64,000 nt of DNA. It comes from Sphingomonadales bacterium. Its GTDB lineage: Bacteria; Pseudomonadota; Alphaproteobacteria; Sphingomonadales; Sphingomonadaceae. Shown here one piece after another: positions 62,108-64,000 of the stretch (the first letter of the stretch is position 1; each line of letters begins with the position of its first letter). The notes beneath the pieces were generated by a model. It saw only the letters and a list, made by a program, of their open reading frames with translations. It ran no database searches and had not been told where the DNA came from. Made by a program: the position numbers and the translations under genes. The DNA lies in NCBI GenBank assembly GCA_027488785.1, contig JAIYAY010000018.1, forward strand, positions 62,001 through 126,000, read 5' to 3'.

Positions 62108-62635
62108 ATGACGTCCACCGCGGCGATGTTTGATGTAGGCGATTATGTGGTATATCCTAAGCATGGGGTTGGCCGCGTAATTGAACTTCAGGATTCCGAA
62201 ATCGCAGGGATGCAGCTTCAGCTTTATGTCCTGCGTTTTGAAAAAGAAAAAATGACGCTTCGCGTGCCTTTTAACAAGGCCGAAGGCGTTGGCATGCGCA
62301 AGCTTTCAAGCGACAAAACGCTGAAGGAAGCGATGCACACCTTGACCGGAAAGCCCAAGGTAAAGCGCACCATGTGGTCACGTCGTGCGCAAGAATATGA
62401 AGCGAAGATCAACTCGGGCGATCTTGTATCGATCGCCGAAGTGACCCGCGACCTTTTCCGTCCCGACGATCAGCCCGAACAAAGCTATTCCGAGCGGCAG
62501 ATTTTTGAAGCCGCATCCAGCCGTCTGGCGCGCGAGCTTGCCGCCATGGAAAAGACCGATGAAAAAGCGGCGCTCCAAAAAATTCTCGTCATCTTGAATG
62601 AGGCGGCACCCCAATATTATGAGAAAGCGGAATAA
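62108..62635 (+). CDS. carD: CarD family transcriptional regulator
   Basis: CarD binds the RNA polymerase beta subunit and stabilises open promoter complexes. The N-terminal CarD_N domain is FDVGDYVVYPKHGVGRVIEL, and MTLRVPFNKAEGVGMRKLSS is the next strand pair. The C-terminal helical domain (KEAMHTLTGKPKVKRTMWSRR, EYEAKINSGDLVSIAEVTRD) includes the W that wedges the upstream edge of the DNA bubble. ATG 62108 follows AAAGG; 175 residues. A strong terminator follows. Confidence 0.94.
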   Translation: MTSTAAMFDVGDYVVYPKHGVGRVIELQDSEIAGMQLQLYVLRFEKEKMTLRVPFNKAEGVGMRKLSSDKTLKEAMHTLTGKPKVKRTMWSRRAQEYEAKINSGDLVSIAEVTRDLFRPDDQPEQSYSERQIFEAASSRLARELAAMEKTDEKAALQKILVILNEAAPQYYEKAE

Positions 62636-62658
62636 GTTCCGCTGATCGCAAAATCTGA

Positions 62659-62687
62659 AGGGCGCTGGAAACGGCGCCCTTTTTTTG
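62659..62687 (+). terminator. Terminator after carD
   Basis: GGGCGC and GCGCCC around TGGAAACG, followed by TTTTTTT, 25 bases after the carD stop. Confidence 0.93.
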
Positions 62688-62749
62688 TTGCCGCACTACC
62701 GCGTAACGCCCAGCCTGACAGTCAAGTTCCTGAGATGCTATGCGACAAT

Positions 62750-63094
62750 ATGGCTAAAGTAATTGTCTGGTATGACGGGGAGTGTCCTCTGTGCATTCGT
62801 GAGATTGCGTTGATGCGCCGGCTCGACGCGCGGGGCGCTATCGACTTTCGGGATATAACGTCTGCAGATGCGGTGTGCCCGCTTGACCGTCAATTGATGC
62901 TCGCGCGCTTCCATGCCAGCGAAGACGGCGTCATCTTATCTGGCGCGGCTGCCTTCGCCGCCATGTGGCGGGTCATCCCCTTATTAAAACCCCTTGGCTT
63001 TATCGCCCGCAATCGGCTTGTTCTTCAACTACTCGAACGGCTCTACAACCACTTCCTGATCATCAGGCCACGCCTGCAAAAGTTACTGGGCTGA
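62750..63094 (+). CDS. DCC family thiol-disulfide oxidoreductase (DUF393)
   Basis: A 114-residue protein with the DUF393 motif VWYDGECPLCIREIALMRRLD. The C-x-x-C pair (Cys13 and Cys16 from this Met) suggests redox chemistry. LVLQLLERLYNHFLIIRPRL closes it. ATG 62750 gives the typical length; ATG 62735 is in frame with five extra residues. The photolyase-like gene starts two bases after its stop, so the two are co-transcribed, an association that suggests a shared flavin or light-linked job but does not prove it. Confidence 0.85.
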   Translation: MAKVIVWYDGECPLCIREIALMRRLDARGAIDFRDITSADAVCPLDRQLMLARFHASEDGVILSGAAAFAAMWRVIPLLKPLGFIARNRLVLQLLERLYNHFLIIRPRLQKLLG

Positions 63095-63096
63095 AT

Positions 63097-64000
63097 ATGA
63101 TCCGCGACTCCTTCCCCGCAACACGGGAGGCTGCGCTGCTGCGTCTCACCCAGTTTGCGCCGCGCGCTGGCCAAGCTTATGCCTCAGGCCGCAATACTGA
63201 CCCCGGGCCAGATCAAGCGGGCGCTGTGTCCAAGCTTTCACCATATCTGCGCTATCGCATGATAACCGAACAAGAAGTCGTGGGGACTACGCTTGGTCAC
63301 CACAGCCTGCCCGCTGCCGAAAAATATGTGCAAGAAGTCCTTTGGCGCACCTATTGGAAGGGCTGGCTTGAGATGCGACCGTCCATATGGACGCAATATC
63401 TGCAAGAGCGCGACCGACACCGTGACAGCTTCCCCAACATCCGCGCAATCCGCAGTGCGGAGGACGGCGAGACTGGCATCGAAGGGTTTGATGACTGGGC
63501 GCGCGAATTGGTGGAGAGTGGTTATTTGCACAATCATGCCAGAATGTGGTTTGCCTCCATCTGGATATTCACCCTGCGCCTGCCATGGACCTTGGGCGCT
63601 GACTTTTTCCTCCGACATTTGGTGGATGCGGATGCCGCGAGCAATACATTGTCCTGGCGCTGGGTCGCTGGCTTGCAAACAGTAGGCAAGGCCTATCTTG
63701 CAACCAGCGATAACATCGCCCGTTTTACAAATGGCCGATTTGCGCCAAAAGGCCTGGCGACCATTGCGACCATTCCAACCGAGATGCCGGTATGTGCCCC
63801 ACAGCCGTTACCGCAAGTTGGGTACTTCGACCCGCAAAAACCAGCCTTTCTGCTGGTTACGCGAGAAGATTTGCACCCCGAATCCTTCTTTGGTGCATCT
63901 ACGAAAATCAAAGGTGTAGGCACATTGTTCGATCCTGAAACCTTGTGGGGTGACAATGCCCGTTCCTTTATCGCGGGGGCAATAAATGACGCCGCCGATC
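63097..64000 (+). CDS. Photolyase-related FAD-binding protein (cut by window edge)
   Basis: The 301 codons shown open directly with the FAD-binding half of the photolyase/cryptochrome family: KLSPYLRYRMITEQEVV, FRTY-type EVLWRTYWKGWLEM, a helical bundle and the ARMWFASIWIFTLRLPW and NTLSWRWVAGLQTVGKAY regions, where W-R-W-V-x-G is the conserved flavin core. The N-terminal antenna (alpha/beta) domain is absent. After the core, KPAFLLVTREDLHPESFF looks like the first strand and helix of an alpha/beta fold placed at the C-terminal side. The gene follows the DCC gene by two bases and runs out of the window. Confidence 0.87.
   Translation, partial: MIRDSFPATREAALLRLTQFAPRAGQAYASGRNTDPGPDQAGAVSKLSPYLRYRMITEQEVVGTTLGHHSLPAAEKYVQEVLWRTYWKGWLEMRPSIWTQYLQERDRHRDSFPNIRAIRSAEDGETGIEGFDDWARELVESGYLHNHARMWFASIWIFTLRLPWTLGADFFLRHLVDADAASNTLSWRWVAGLQTVGKAYLATSDNIARFTNGRFAPKGLATIATIPTEMPVCAPQPLPQVGYFDPQKPAFLLVTREDLHPESFFGASTKIKGVGTLFDPETLWGDNARSFIAGAINDAAD

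Overview
The window reads as a chromosome segment of a sphingomonad-type alphaproteobacterium (order Sphingomonadales, something like Sphingorhabdus or Sphingopyxis; genus is an inference). The signs are a CtrA receiver domain at the left edge, a DUF4167 protein next to prmC, a CC_3452-type secreted protein, CarD, SapC, two TonB-dependent receptors, a single long Rsh (p)ppGpp enzyme, a GAAC-N7-GAAC LexA site before uvrA, and CCTGAA/TTCAGG repeats of the kind scattered through sphingomonad genomes. No prophage, insertion sequence, rRNA or CRISPR array is visible.

Layout. 1-3.1 kb: ctrA (cut by the edge), an AT-rich gap, then pirin, arfB, msrC and the bpt leucyltransferase. 3.2-8.1 kb: threonine ammonia-lyase and a tightly overlapping three-gene oxidoreductase/amidohydrolase operon. 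8.3-16.8 kb: a large TonB receptor, an RhlE-type helicase, an FAD-linked dehydrogenase, SapC, an unlisted 51-residue gene and an N-formylglutamate amidohydrolase. 17-25.2 kb: tRNA-Val(GAC), thioesterase, YciB, RlmN, a phosphatase, dnaN, a D-aminoacylase-type amidohydrolase and argG. 25.2-33.8 kb: a GDT1-type Mn2+ exporter behind a yybP-ykoY manganese riboswitch, malate synthase G, trxB, ferredoxin, NUDIX and uvrA.

33.8-37.6 kb is the accessory part. uvrA is followed by a frameshifted second copy of its own 3' end. Then, between two oppositely oriented REP-like repeats, lies a minus-strand cassette: a 61-residue peptide with an aromatic tail after a Gly triplet, a coiled-coil protein with a Cys/Pro-rich tail, a predicted gluzincin metallopeptidase with an M91-like HELSHAF/ENDLR signature and a CFI-box-like domain, and a small unknown protein. 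The last three sit behind a near-perfect sigma-70 promoter (TTGACA-N17-GATAAT). This cassette is the best candidate in the window for an undescribed system.

37.7-64 kb: PHO-box-controlled alkaline phosphatase, prmC-DUF4167, fatty-acid and hotdog-fold genes, a Bax-inhibitor-1 protein, MFS permease, acyl-CoA dehydrogenase behind a LiuR-like palindrome, M23 peptidase, hemB, gamma-carbonic anhydrase, a siderophore receptor under a perfect 19-bp Fur-like palindrome, arsC, a fatty acyl-AMP ligase, recX, rsh, a CC_3452 protein, an HxlR regulator, carD, a DCC protein and the start of a photolyase-like flavoprotein whose FAD domain comes first. Several transcription-control elements (LexA, Pho, Fur, Mn riboswitch) agree with the genes they precede, which strengthens those gene calls.
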